Below are positions 23,060-35,714 of a stretch of 64,000 bases of DNA, piece after piece. Both the position numbers and the translations under genes were made by a program. How positions within the stretch are numbered: position 1 is the stretch's first letter; each line of letters opens with the position of its first letter. Source of the DNA: Pholis gunnellus (Eukaryota > Chordata > Actinopteri > Perciformes > Pholidae); NCBI GenBank assembly GCA_910591455.2, contig OU342817.1:11132415-11196414 (forward strand). The letters are read 5' to 3'. Below the pieces are notes generated by a model that did no database searches, was not told the origin of the DNA, and saw only the letters and a list, made by a program, of their open reading frames with translations.

Positions 23060-26000
23060 TCACAGAAAGACACCTGTTTCAGAGGAGGCTGACGTGAAGG
23101 AGGGGGTATTGCGGGAAGCCACGGCGTGTACAGAGATCTGGGTAAACTTAAGGGAGTAAGACGCTTTTTGGACCGGCTTCCACTGAATCCCTCTCCTACG
23201 ATCTGAGCGCCCCTTAGGTCTCATGTGGAAATATCTCCCATTCAGGTTGGTGTCTCCGCAGGCGTTAAACCACCATCCACCTGGAAGATGACAGAAATGA
23301 CATGTTGTACAGCTGATACTGGATGACAAGTATTCATTAATCCCCCTGTTTGCATCACACAAGGAGAAACATGTCTCCTACACGTGCAATTGCTGTACCT
23401 GTGTAGTTGCGGGCACAGTTGGATTCCTGGTGGTTGTCATTGTCCCTGTCCTTGGTGGAGAACATCATGCCTGTGTGGTTGCTCATGGGGTCCGGCAAAT
23501 CTCCAGACAGATGCGTGAGGTGAATGGTGTAGTTGCTCTCAGGACCATAAAGGTTAAATCTGTATTCAATGAAGCGCCTGTTCTGTTTCCAGTCTTCCAG
23601 CTGGATGTGAAGGACAGAGTTGCCCTGAGTGGCTAGAGAGTGGATGTTTCTGAGACCAAGCCAAAAGTCCCCTGTGAGAGAGACATCAGTGAGCCGTCGG
23701 AGCTGACATGATTTATCAAGCACCTTTGAGAAGTGATGCTGTTATTACATTTTATATAATTACAAATGTTATAACAAGGATATACGCTAAGTAATTTAGA
23801 ATTTGGCAGTTGACAATACATTTTCAAGTAAAGTCTCAAGAAGAGAATAACGTCTCACCTTGAAAATCTCCAAACCCATTTTCATACTTCTCCCAGATTT
23901 GATCAAAATTCACTGAACCAACCGCCCTGCGCTGGATGACTGTTGCTCCATGATCTAAATTGAAAAAAAAGAAAAAGGAATAGAAAAAATTAAAGTCTTA
24001 AACCTCACAATTTACATCAAATAGCTTCATGTTGATATGTTCAACATTTGTTAAGCAAAGCTGTTTAATGTATTTATATTATGTAATTACTTCTTCTGTA
24101 TCAGTTTTCATTGTTAGTGGCGAAGTCCGCCCTCCCTGCGCTGTATTCAAATTGCCTTTAAATGTATTTGGAATTCACAGCAAACAATTCATGCATGCGT
24201 TACTGTAATTTTGTTCTACTGCTGCTTTACATTAAGGATTGAAACTTTTAGTAAGATATAAGATAGACAGTAATTAATTAAGAATAGTAACAATTTAAAT
24301 TGGATCTTTAATGACAAAAAAAACTATAAAGTTAAATGTTTGTGTGACAGTACCTTTGCTCATGTCACAAAAAGCCATGAAGGGCTCCGTTCCGGTGGGT
24401 CTGATGGCATAGACACCACTGACCCGCTCCCCTCTGTTGAACAGGTCACTGCAGTCTGATGGCAGATCTATTTAAAAATGGACACAGACATGATGTCAAA
24501 GTTGAAACTGGATCAGGAGCAGAGACTTGGGAGTGCAGGAAAAATGTGTGCAGGATGCTGAAAATGCTGAAACTGTGAATGTGCAGTCAGGTAAGAAACT
24601 GTATGAAAGTGAAGCAGAAAATTGCCGTAAATTGTCGGGACTCATTCGTACTTCGCACTGACACAGTAATATTGAATATAAACCTTTGTGCTTGCTGATA
24701 TAATGTACACAAATAAAGAAAAAACAAATCCTAATATCACTCTTAACAGTTCCTCATGCTTTATTATCAATCTTACTCGTCATGCTGGTGGTGCCGGTAG
24801 AGCTTGATGTCAGATAAGGGGTGAGTGTTGGTGCTTCATTGTTGAAGATGTCAGGCATCCTCTCAATGGTCTCTTGTGTCAATGTGTCGACTGTAAGCTA
24901 GGAAAAATAGTTAGGGAAAGACTTCATCTAGCTGACATAATCCTCAGACTGACCACCAGGAAATACTGCGGATTAAATAGCAATTCCACACATAATAAAC
25001 TTTGGGTTTTTGACATATTTCACTGTAACAATATTCATTTTGTGCTTCAAAGACGAATGAAAATGCAAATGCATTATATCACTGAGGCACTGGCTGAGAT
25101 TTTAAAAAAGATGGACAGCTCCGTCATTATGTCTGCACCCTCTTCCAAAGATTTGAAGTCTAAATTACATAGAACAGTACCGTGACTCCAGTTTCATTCT
25201 ACCAGCACATTCAGTGCAATGCCCTTATGATGACAGCTGGCAAAGTAATCTTAGTTATGCGTACTTTTGTACAGCAACAAACTGAAAGGCTCTGTGAGGG
25301 GACTGCATAAAAATGACTGTGTGGGAAGAGGGGCTGAAATGTATTTAATTTTTTTTAAAAGCAACGGCCTCCTGAATGTCATAAATATGTTCTTATGACC
25401 CTCTCCTTGAATTATAAAAAATGTAACACCCCCCCGTCGTGCGTGGGTCAAACAAACACAGGATTTGTGTCCAGGACACCAGTTTGTGTCCTGTGCGTAA
25501 CCAAGAGTAAACATTGAAAATGTAGTCACATGAGTCATTCGTAACATCAACCACGCTCTTTTCTTGAACCTCACTAAATGGTTTTGTTAATCAAATATAA
25601 TTTCCCGTGAAGACGCAAGTATATTTTTGACCCTATGCATGTAACAATTGGAAACATGCCTGATACGTCCAAAAACCGACGCTGGAGGGGTACGTACGGG
25701 GTCACAGTTTCAAGCTAAGGGCCACTGACCAAGCGTCAGTATTTGATGAGTTTGGAAAGAGAATTGACTAGGAGCAGCACCATATCTGTGGCCGCTAATG
25801 AATTTGAGCACCACAACATCTATCCTGAATTCCACTACTCCATTTCATGAAAATATGAATTAGATCAGATGATGCTATATCCTGATATATGTATGACAGC
25901 ACGTGCCTCTCTGTACCCACCAATCAGTTACATTACACCTGAGTTGCGTTGCCGGCGTGCTGGAGACATTTCTTTCAGATACCTTCTTAAGGGTGCAGCT

Positions 26001-27245
26001 TAAAATATGAATGTGATGCAACTATTGGATTGCAACAATAAAACTTGCAAGGAATGAATGAATGGGTGAGAAAATGAGTGAAAACGTCTGAAAAGTCCGC
26101 TACACTCTAAGCAAAAAGAAAAGGTACATAATCCACCCCCTTCTTTGACCCCTTCTTTGACCCCCTCTTCCGTCAAAACGTTTTTCTAACATTTACCTTT
26201 TCCTCCAGAATCCCGATCTTAACCTTCTGGTGGTTAAGCTGGTCACTCTGCTCCCTCACGGCCTTCAGCAGCTCTGTAATGCTCCGCTCCTGGCTGTGGA
26301 TCACTTCCTGACCAGGGACCATGAAAGAATCATGGAAACTGTTAAGGAATGCTGTTATTTAATGCTTAATATCACAGACAATACTTGGAGTCTGTATTTT
26401 AGAAGACATACAGTAGATTAGGAGAACAATCGCATAACAAAGCATAGTTAAGGAAGAAAATGGCATACTATACGTTATTAAGAGTTGTCATTAAGTATTC
26501 AAAAAGCATTTTTAAAAGCTTGTCTAACATCTCGCAGTAGACATGTAGGAGATTTGTGTTGGCTTCAAAAAAGTTACAATTCCTGCTTGTGAAAGAATAG
26601 GCTGAACAAAGAAAGTTGCCATCTCATCCAGAAGGAGTTTTTAGTGTTGTATCTAAATGATCTTTCAGAGGCATTTCCACCTCAGCAACAAAAAAATCCT
26701 CAAAAGTAAATAATCCTTTTTTACAACAGGTGACTCACCCTGAGGCCACTGATCTCTGCGACTTGTTCGCTTGTCATCAGGCCTTGTGACATGCTGCTCA
26801 GCTTCTCCTCCAGCCCTTCCACCTTGTTTTGCAACCGACTCTTCTCCTGCAGGATGCTGTCCACTTTGGAGCTGATCTTCACAGACAGGCCTTTGATCTC
26901 TTCGTTGTTGGCCTTCAGTACCACGGTGGTCTTCTTTAGCTCCTCTTCTTCCTCTTTGATTTCACTGGCAAGCACTGAGAGCTGGTAAAACGTGTGGTCA
27001 AAGATGTTCAGCTTCTGGAGGATGTCGTTTATCTGTCCCTTTGTCTTCTGCACAAACTCCCGCAGGCTCTGACCCAGCTGGAGGAGGCCGTTTGCCAGGA
27101 GACGCACATCATCGAGAGCAGCAAACCGGGAACGGGTTTCAACCGGGGCCTCGGGCTGGAGGACAGGCTGCTCTATTCTGCCACACAGGGCAGGGACACA
27201 GGCAGCAGCCACGACCAACAATATGGGAATTAGTGCGATTCTCAT
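23060..27245 (-). CDS. angptl3: Angiopoietin-like 3, 7 exons, secreted lipase inhibitor
   Basis: Liver-secreted inhibitor of lipoprotein lipase and endothelial lipase in mammals. Exons: 26739-27245, 26197-26307, 24777-24897, 24354-24467, 23859-23954, 23399-23671, 23060-23280. The phases agree and the product is 480 aa (human 460). Residues 1-21 form a hydrophobic signal peptide. The lipase-inhibitory segment is conserved around residues 40-80 (LDDVRLLANGLLQLG, then EFVQKTKGQINDI). A coiled coil continues to about 206. A Thr/Ser-rich linker spans 207-251, and a fibrinogen-like domain from Cys252 includes GGWWFNACGDTNLNGRYF. The KTKGQ signature separates it from ANGPTL4 and other paralogs. The linker has only one basic residue (Arg219) and no RxxR furin site, unlike human RAPR. 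Promoter elements lie just upstream. Confidence 0.95.
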
Positions 27246-27341
27246 GATGACGATTGGGCTGCTTCTCCAGCTGTGTGTCGGTGATGTTATGGGAACAACT
27301 GGCAGCCCTCTCCCTCCAGTGTGACTGGTAGGGATCCTGGG

Positions 27342-27350
27342 CTTTATATA
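27342..27350 (-). promoter_or_regulatory. angptl3: TATA box of angptl3
   Basis: TATATAAAG on the minus strand, 97-105 bases upstream of the angptl3 ATG. This implies transcription starting near 27315 and a 5' UTR of about 70 bases. Confidence 0.75.
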
Positions 27351-27366
27351 CACTGTCTTGAATCAG

Positions 27367-27379
27367 GTCAATGATTAAC
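27367..27379 (-). promoter_or_regulatory. angptl3: HNF1-like binding palindrome upstream of angptl3
   Basis: GTTAATCATTGAC on the minus strand fits the HNF1 consensus GTTAATNATTAAC except at one base of the second half-site. It ends about 16 bases upstream of the TATA box. Hepatocyte HNF1 control of ANGPTL3 is known in mammals, so this supports liver expression of this gene. Confidence 0.65.
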
Positions 27380-28406
27380 CTGTTCATCTGATCAATATCA
27401 GCATGTATGATGGAGTTTCCTCTTGCTGAGTGGACTGTTGAAAGTTCAACTCAATTGAAATTTCAGTGATTAGTTTTAAGATCATCATCCGTTGGAATGT
27501 TTAGTCAATAATCAAACAAAAAAGTAAATTCAGGTTGAATTCACTTCATTTTTAATCTACCTGCCACTGCATTCATTTGCACTCTTACAGTTAACTAAAG
27601 ATGTTTTCCCTTTTAGTCAGGACAGAGTGTCATTCAGTAGTGTTTTTAACTGACCTATAGTTACTTGTTAGTGAGGTCACGGCTGGTCTGTTTATTTTTA
27701 AACAGGACGATGACCCGGTTACCTATAGATTGGGTTGAGAAATAGGACTTACAAGTTTATGGTTTTGTAATGTTTAGTTTATTTATCTGGTAGTGGGTGC
27801 AGTGCAGGTGCTGTGCAAGTATGCACGTAATGGCACTAGCGAACAAACAGCTGTTGCTCATAATGAAATCAAGCACCGTGAATCATTAAATCTAAGACAA
27901 AAATGCTTCCGGATTCAACATGTTGCATCTTATTGTGATAATAATAGCTTTACCTCCCTTCAGTGAAACCTGCATAAAGGTTGCAACTGACATTTTCACT
28001 CTACACACACAATGCAAGAAAACAAGTGTCGGAATTTTGTACAAGTATGAGGTGAGACATAACCACCAATCTATACAGGGGGGTGACGCATGTTCTCCTC
28101 TGTTAATTGTTAACTTCCAATATGAGAGCAGGATTGCATCAGCGCCACAGTGTGTACACAGTAAACACAGTCCACAACCCTGACTTCAGCACGGGGCCCT
28201 GCTCTCTTGATGGTAAAATGTGTGGGTGCACAGTGGCCCACATTTATAAAAACTTCTAACACAAAAGCCGCAGACCAGCTTCAAAGAGTAAGGGACACAC
28301 GGTAAAGGGGCCACTTGGAGTGCAAAGGGGTGTCTGTGATGAACAGGGGGAGTGGGCCAGTGATCTACGTACACAAGGGTCAGAGGTGGGACATTGAGTA
28401 CTATTG
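27380..28406. other. Intergenic, angptl3 upstream region
   Basis: AT-rich with no recognised exon or repeat. No dock7 exon was seen here, although angptl3 normally sits in a dock7 intron. Confidence 0.5.
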
Positions 28407-29025
28407 TTGTGTTTAAGTAAGTAAGTAAGATTTATTTATAAAGCGCTTTTTACAAACATAAGTCACAAAGTGCTATATGTGACCATATAAGGGCCAATAA
28501 TGTACATACACACAGAAAGAACAAAATTAAAACATGGTTTAAAAGCAGGCCTAGGACATGAGTTTTTAGTCAAATGCCAGTCTAAAAAAATGTGTCTTGA
28601 GCTGATTCTGGAATGAATTCACAGAATCTGTGAAACGTAGGGGTGCAGGCAGAGCATTCCACAACCTCGGTGCTACCGCCTCAAAAGCTCGGTCAGCACG
28701 GGTTTTAAGGTGAGTGCGTGGGACAGACGGATAACCTAACACGTTTGACCTGAGAGCGTGGGCGGGTGAAGTAAATCAGTCACATATGTAGCAGCCTGGC
28801 CGTGTAGTGCTCTGTAAGTGAGAGTGAGGATTCTGAAGTGGATCCTAAATGCTACAGGGAGCCAGTGGAGAGATCTGAGTACGGGGGTGATGTGAGAGCG
28901 TTGATTTGTCCTAGTGAGTAATCTGGCGGCAGCATTTTGGATTACCTGCAAACGGTTAAGAGCAGATACACTGAGTGATGAGAAAAGTGTGTTACAGTAG
29001 TCGATGCGTGAAGAGATAAAGGCAT
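28407..29025 (-). mobile_element. Decayed 3' end of a non-LTR retroposon (L2/CR1-type ORF2 tail)
   Basis: On the minus strand, 28736-28951 translates to a segment containing QNAAARLLTRTNQRSHITPV and LRSLHWLPVAFRI, a recognisable C-terminal stretch of ORF2 from L2/CR1/Rex-like LINEs. Further 3' the frame is broken, though an 'RLWNALPAP' remnant remains. The element ends in a TTAC-unit tail (28413-28428 on the plus strand). It is 5' truncated and inactive. Family assignment within the clade is uncertain. Confidence 0.7.
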
Positions 29026-29227
29026 AGTGCTTGTATATTACATATACTGCTTATATTACACAATATACTTCATTATGTTATTTAGGTATATTATTGTTAA
29101 CACTTATTATGACTATGCATCCATACTTATATTATTATATCATATCTTATTTAGTACATATTGTAGCTGCCAGTATAGCACTATTGGATTTCTGGATTTC
29201 TTTTGCACAAATATTAAAAAAACGTTT

Positions 29228-29730
29228 TTTAGGCCAAGGACCCCCAAACGGATAGAGAGATGGAGCAGGGACCCCCGACTATATATATATAGTATAAAAT
29301 TGTGTTTTATATTAAACTGGGCCTAGTGCCATGTATAAACATACCTCTTTATTGTGCATTCAATACTAAGCTATTCAAATAATACACAGGTTCATATATT
29401 CATGTTTTTATTTCAAACATGTGCAAGGTACAGTGAGTAGGGTGGCCGTGCCACTGCCTTTTATAAACATACCTTGTCAGCTGATGCCAATATCAACATT
29501 GTCTGTCAATTGCATGATAATCATGCATACAAGCTATTCAAAGACGTTTTCATTTTAAAAATGAATGATGGCCTATTAGTGCCACTCCTATGCATAAACA
29601 TACCTGTTATCTTGCATACAATACTGAACAATTAAAATAATGCACAGATTCATGTTTTGCGGACCCCCTGCAGTACCTCGGCGGACCCCTAGGGGTCCCG
29701 GACCCCCTGTTGAAGACCTCTGGCCTAAGG
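29228..29730. repeat. Unclassified repeat with G/C-rich ends and three internal tandem units
   Basis: The ends carry GGACCCCC-type blocks (29236-29276 and 29662-29711). Between them, three imperfect units of about 125 bases each contain TATAAACATACCT (29333, 29461 and 29594 approximately) followed by CAAGCTATTCAAA-like or CTAAGCTATTC phrases. It is probably an old DNA element. I could not demonstrate matching terminal repeats. Confidence 0.5.
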
Positions 29731-29751
29731 CATTGTAATGTATATATTGTA

Positions 29752-29940
29752 TATGTAAATGGTAAATGGACGTGTACTTTCTAGTCTTCCAACTTCTCAA
29801 AGTGATTTTACACTACATGTCATTCACCCATTCACACCCATTCCCACACGGATGGATGGGGCTACCATGCAAGGTGCCACCTGCCCATCAGGACTCACTA
29901 ATCATTCACACTCAATCACACACCGATGGTCAGGGTCTCA
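29752..29940. repeat. Common fish interspersed repeat ('AAATGGTAAATGGAC' type)
   Basis: It begins with AAATGGTAAATGGAC and runs through TTACACTACATGTCATTCAC, ACCATGCAAGGTGCCACCTG and CACACCGATGG, a succession of phrases seen repeatedly in teleost genomes. Class not asserted. Boundaries approximate. Confidence 0.6.
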
Positions 29941-32699
29941 AGACAACGTTGTGAAGGAGTCAACCACATTTCTACTCGGTCTTTTCTCGGACAAAGCAGA
30001 CTCAGGATGGTATTTCAAGACGGGACAAGAACACAATTGTGGGGATATCACGAAATGACTTGTGCATTGAGTGATTTACTGTGTAAGGATGTAAGACTTC
30101 CTGCTATAAATACAACCAATAACCTGACTCTTTTCAAAATAGAATTCTTTGTCACTACAAACGGCTGTCGAGCATCTCTGCACCCGTCACACGTACCCCA
30201 GAAATGACAGACAGGAGAAGGAGGTCAGACAAATCTTTGGTGGTAAAATTTGGATACCTAAAAACAAACAGCAGTACTGGGACTCGCACTGGTCTGGTCT
30301 TGGTCTTTGTTCGGTCTCGGCCTGCGAGGGTTCGGTCTTGTCTCAGTCTCGATACACGTTTGGTGGTCTAGACTACAACACAAATGATACTAGATATCAA
30401 TATATCAGTCTTCCACACACACACTGTGACACTGTATGCAAGTCCAAACCCCATGGTTGTAAAACTCTGCATGGTGATCTGATGCAGCTACAGAGAATCT
30501 TCAAAGCTATCTTCCTCATCCTCAGGGGCTAAATGAAAGCACCTTAGGGGCTGTTTTTCTGCCAACAGCTATCAGCTTGTACAATGCTCACTGACTGCTG
30601 GAGGGTGCTCAAGCAAGTCTCCTGCAACATTCAAAAGCAAACTGTGAATTGCTTTGTGCACATTGTACACTTTGGACTGATATGTAAGTCATTTGCTTCT
30701 AATATGGGAAAAAAAAATCTCTATGCAATTTTCTTCCTTCTTTCATTATAATGATATAACTACGATAGATGATGATAGAAGACATGGTAATGCTCATGCT
30801 GCTTTTCTACGTTTCTCTCTAATCATTGGACTTAACATGATTTAGTTCAATGACATCTTCTGCAGTTTTTTTCTCAACCTAAATAGTCATTTGCGGCAAC
30901 ACGACCAGCTCTGACAGTAACAGATTTTTGTGTTAAGTCCACATTTTCTTGGTATGTAGTCAGTGTGTTGGATAAATTATCCAAAGTTTAGTTCCAAAAG
31001 GAGATACATATTATTTTCAATTATGTATGGCAATACTGAATAGCATTACATATTAATGTAATCCTAGGATGAATACTTATAGAATATCAATATGCAACTT
31101 GCATTTTGAGCAATGAACTACAAATAATGTACATTTGAACTCACAAAAACATATAACATGTAAGTCAGTGAGTAAGTTAGTTAGTCGATAATGTTTTTTA
31201 GAGATTGATAGTGACTTAACACATGACTCACAGACATTGACTTAATTGAAAGATTTGACTGAGAAAATTAACTACTTTTTGTCTTTAATTTGGCTGTTTT
31301 ACTACTAATTAGCTGAGAATAATCTTTTTTATGATTGTTATTATTAGCTGAAAACTATTTCAATAAATAATTTGTAAGACACACATCAGCTGGTGCTGAA
31401 CATTTTTGAAACATATTGAACCTCAGCCTTAATGTAAACTATAACTGAGAGACCTACAGCCTGCAGCTGACATCTACATTCAAATGAATTCCAGCTGCTT
31501 TGCTTACTGTAAGACTTTTGTATCCTCAGTTGTCAAGGGTCTGTGGCCCTGTGGTCACAAGGACGTTCTTGATTCATAGTTCACTGTTACATGACTACGG
31601 TTTCAATTGGCCAATGCAGCTACAGCACAACCAGTACCTCCCCTGACCACAAGCCACAGTTACATAACAATCATCAATAGGGGGGAGATGTCGGCTGATA
31701 GAGCTTTAGGTGGCTTGAACTACTTTAAACTTTTTGTTTTGTTGTATCAGCTGTCCTTTAAAGGCCCAACTCCTCAAAGAAATGATTGAGCAGCAATAAC
31801 AAAAACAGCACATACATGGATGTTGGCTGATTAGAATTACTAACAAGATTAGAAAAGGTTCACGATCATTTCGGCAACATGAAACTTCAGCGAACACATT
31901 AAAGCATCCAAAAACGTCTCATGATTTTTACAAAAAAAGAGGACCTGCCTATTGCTAGTATTATCTGAACTCCAGCTATACTTTTCACCAGGAGGCAGCT
32001 TTCCAAAGTAATAACAGTCAAATGGGAAGAAAATGAATACCCTGCAGCCGGCAAGCCTCGTGCCGCGTGCATTTCACTTTGTGGGCCCTAAATGTCTATT
32101 TGTATAAGTTAATAATTAATGACTCAATGTTCAACTAATATTTTAAGTATTTATTTTTTACCCCATATTTCCCTTCAAATATGATGCAACTCTAAATCTT
32201 TCTCTGAAACCGACTTTGAGCAGACCAAGATTTTTGCCTTCAGGCCAGGTTTTCTGCAGTATGTGGTCAGTCCGTCAGCAATCCTTTGGTCCAATAAAGA
32301 CCGTTTTTCCCTCTCCCTCCCTCGAGTCAAACCACAAGCCCTCTCGGAGTCAGTTGTCTGCTTGGGTAATGGAAAAGGAGTATTTCTTGCTAATTCTAGC
32401 TAATTCCTTTTCCATCCATGGCGGGGCACTGGGGCGGTGGTTGCAGCTCCTCGAGCGGCTCTCCTTCCTCATCATGTCCATTACATTGCTCAGTTTATTT
32501 TAAAAGTTCAATGCTGCCAGTTTGAGACTGTGTTAAACAGTTGTCACTGTAAGGCCCATACTGTAGGCTATACTTAATGAGAAATACATTTATCTTGGCC
32601 TGAAGAGACAAACCAAGCTTATTGCACTGCAACACAAATATAGACACACAAAATAGATTAGATAGAGAAAAGACAGAGGTATTAACTGTATAGAATAAA
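29941..32699. other. Intergenic, no gene recognised
   Basis: AT-rich. A degenerate GGTCTTGGTCT/CGGTCTC-rich patch (about 30285-30355) looks like a simple-sequence-derived repeat. No exon supported. Confidence 0.5.
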
Positions 32700-32960
32700 C
32701 AGAATCAGAAAGAGTCTACAGCCATACTGTGGGGCTGTTAGCATGATAACATGCTCACAGTGTCAATCCTATCCTGTTAATGCTTAGCAGGTGTAATGAT
32801 TATTGAATAGTTAAGGGATCTTCAAATAACAAAAAATTAAAATTCATCCTCAAGGAGACATTAATGATTGTACCAAATGTCATGGCAATCCATCCAATAG
32901 TTGTTGAGACATGTCACTTAAAACCACAAATATGAACCCCATGGTGGCATATCTGTTCAA
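32700..32960. repeat. Interspersed fish repeat, partial copy
   Basis: Phrases such as GAGTCTACAGCCAT, CATGGCAATCCATCCAATAG and TTGTTGAGACATGTCACT belong to a family also present at 33480-33670, 35715-36165 and, as a fragment, 47870-48000. Orientation is the same in all of them. Confidence 0.65.
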
Positions 32961-32999
32961 CATATTGTATCAATCCCGAGTTGTAACCTCCGATTCTAA

Positions 33000-33330
33000 A
33001 AACTGAAGCACCTCAAACTTGCATTTTCTCTAATGGTCCGCAGGGGGCAACTCCTCTGGTTGCAAAAAGAAGTCTGATTGTATAGAAGTCTATTAGAAAA
33101 TGACTCTACTTCCCTCCTGATTTATTACCTTAGTAAACATTGTAAACATGAGTTTATGGTCTCAATCGCTAGTTTCAAGTCTTCTTCAATGCAGGATGAT
33201 GTTCATTTAGTCAGTTATGGTCCCATTTAAAGTAAAATAGATACTAAAGCAGGGTATGATTTTGGACAGGCTAACTTGTGATTGACAGGTCACTACCACG
33301 GCATTGTCCAGTTTTGGAGTTGTCCATGTT
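33000..33330 (-). repeat. Interspersed repeat, inverted relative to a copy in kank4 (46060-46560)
   Basis: Its reverse complement shares GGGACCAT, CTAAATGAACATCAT, TTGAAGAAGACTTGAA and GCGATTGAGACCATAAA with the 46.4-kb copy. That makes an inverted repeat pair about 13 kb apart. Class unknown. Confidence 0.7.
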
Positions 33331-33479
33331 TTCGTCAGATGGAGCTCATCCTTCATGTGTCACTTTTGGTTTTAAAAAAACAACAAGATAGCGACAGACA
33401 AAATGGTATGTAGTCCACAAACCAATGTCAATCAATCTGGTAAATGTTGGGATACATCACTGGATAAATAAAAATAATT

Positions 33480-33670
33480 ATCTGCTGGTGGTGCTTGAGT
33501 AAAAGGTGAAAGATCACCAGGGTCTGGAGGCTTTATCCTCTGAGGACCATGAATGTTTGTAAAAAAAAATTCACAGCAATTCATCTAACAGTTGTTGAGA
33601 TATTCAAGTCTGGATCAAAGTGGTGAACAGACCGACACTGTCCGCCCTAAAACTGTGCTGCTAGCATGAC
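33480..33670. repeat. Interspersed fish repeat, partial copy
   Basis: It contains ATCCTCTGAGGACCATGAAT, AACAGTTGTTGAGATATTCA and GATCAAAGTGGTGAACAG, the 3' half of the family represented more fully at 35715-36165. Confidence 0.65.
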
Positions 33671-34339
33671 AACAAAAGCAATTTCCTCTTTTTCACAACG
33701 CCTTTGGTGATAAAAGACAGGCAACCAGACAAGACAGTTGTTTCTCATTCTCCACTGTTTTTAAAAGGAGCAGAGGAAAGGCTTTCCTGGCATGATCGTC
33801 GTGCCCCAAAGGAAAATGGTGGGTGCGGGTTGAAAGAGGATCCGTGGAGAATGAGAGGTATGTACTAAAAGAATTAACCCCCATGGATGGCACCAAGCCC
33901 TCTGCTCTCCCCCTGTTTACTTGCATATAGAGGACAGAGACCACATAGCACTGGGTAGGGTTACACATTCTGAACGAGGGTGGTCTATGAGCCACTGCGT
34001 GGTCACTGGTGTTATCTGAGAGGATTATGGACGGTACACAGTAAGGTGACTCTGGAACTTTCTGTTACTTCGCCAGATGCTCCATATTTTGACATGTTGT
34101 CACCAGGGTCCCAGGAGAGCTGCTGTCTTTCGCCTGCCGGCTACTCCTCTGAACTCCTATTGGCTGCTCTCTGAAGGAATGGGTGTGGTTCTGTGTGCCT
34201 AGCTTCCCACTCGTCAGTGTTGTTGGACAGGAGGTACCGCTCAAAAGCCCCTCCTTGCCTCCAGTGCTTTCTTTTACACACAAGCAAACCCAGCTTCTGT
34301 TATGGCAGGGGCCGCACATTGGTATTTCCCAAACAGCCG

Positions 34340-34496
34340 CGGCATGCCACTCTTCCTGACAGCACTTCTCTGCCTTTTCAGGAGACAGACAGACAGGCTG
34401 AACTGAGCTGAGAGCAGACTGTAGTGGACTGTCTGACAAACACGCCCTCACATCACCAAGACAAACTGGAGAAAACTGCTGAACACATGTCATCAG
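34340..34496 (+). other. kank4: Candidate noncoding first exon of kank4
   Basis: A good donor, CATCAG|GTAAGC, follows 34496. If spliced to the exon at 40065-40128, the ATG at 34488 would open a 14-codon upstream frame that stops within that exon, before the main kank4 start. The left boundary is arbitrary. The assignment rests on orientation and donor quality only. Confidence 0.35.
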
Positions 34497-34831
34497 GTAA
34501 GCTCTGGTTTAATGTTGATCTCATATGTCTCAGACAGTGGAGGACTGTTGGGTTGGGTTGTTAGTCAGAGCCGAGATGCTAAATATTGACCTTGAAAGTC
34601 TTTAGATCTGGGACAGGCTGATCTAAATTCAAGGCCAGAAAAGCTTTTGACTATAAAGTGATTTAACAAATTGTGTGGCTTAGTGCTCTGGGCCTGTGCT
34701 GAATACTAATCAGACTTTCATGAGAATAACTTTGTCTTTTAAAGATTACATGTTTAATAATATTTACATTTTATTTACTTTTACAGTACAGAAATACACT
34801 TGAACAAACACAAACACACATGTCCACGTGA

Positions 34832-34914
<83 letters not shown>
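34832..34914. repeat. (CA)n microsatellite
   Basis: About 41 CA units downstream of the candidate kank4 first exon. Confidence 0.97.
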
Positions 34915-34915
<1 letters not shown>

Positions 34916-35714
34916 GGCAGCACACTTTCTATTTTAACCTTGCAATGCTAACATACCATAGTTTTCTTCCAATGCGTGAAGTCCGTGGCAGCTGTTTCAT
35001 CCTATGAGCTTTGGCTCCACATACCACGCAAGGCTTAGATGCCACAATGCAACTCTGGCCCTGTTGCTGTTGGACAACGACCAGGACTCCAGTCGTCCAA
35101 AATCCCAAGATTAAAACAGGGACAAGGGATTTCAAGGAAGTTTTTATGGAGACAGTGAGGGAAAAATGTGAGTTTGACATAAAAAAGAAGAGACAGTTAA
35201 AACAGGAGAGAAAAGGGATCTTGAGTCCAAACTGTTGGCTTTGGTTCCTAAATCAACTCCAAACAGAAGACAAGGCTTATATGAACTGAAGAAAACCGCA
35301 GTCTGTACAGCCAAAAAGTGGAGGAGAGGAATGATTTTTCCGGGAACAGAACATAGACAGGAAAACATGATTTACATACTGTACAGACAGATGGACAAAG
35401 ACGGGCAAAGAGCATGGGGATATCTCTGAAACATCCCTGTAAGGTTTAAAGTTCAGGATTACATTAACTGTCTCACATTTTAGACACATTATAAGACACA
35501 TTATAGTGGTGTTAAATAGTGGTTCAAACGCAGAGAACGAATGGGTTCACCCCATGTGAACCCATGGAAACAAAAACATGAAAAAGAACGAATGTATGTT
35601 ATTCCATACGTTGTAAAAAGACTGTGAGGTTGCACTTTCAGAAGACACGTTGGTGATTTGAGCAAGACGTTAACATCAGGATTACAATGACAATGCAAGA
35701 TTATGTTCACAGTC

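Noticed and set aside
24874..25185. 103-codon plus-strand frame inside angptl3
   Set aside because: It is antisense to angptl3 exon 3 and intron 2. No similarity and no supporting signals.
28736..28951. 71-codon minus-strand frame as a host gene
   Set aside because: Its sequence is a piece of non-LTR retroposon ORF2, so it is treated as part of the mobile element.
34065..34493. 142-codon minus-strand frame at the candidate kank4 first exon
   Set aside because: It is antisense to the donor-bearing exon. No domain recognised and many Cys/Ser residues typical of a chance frame.
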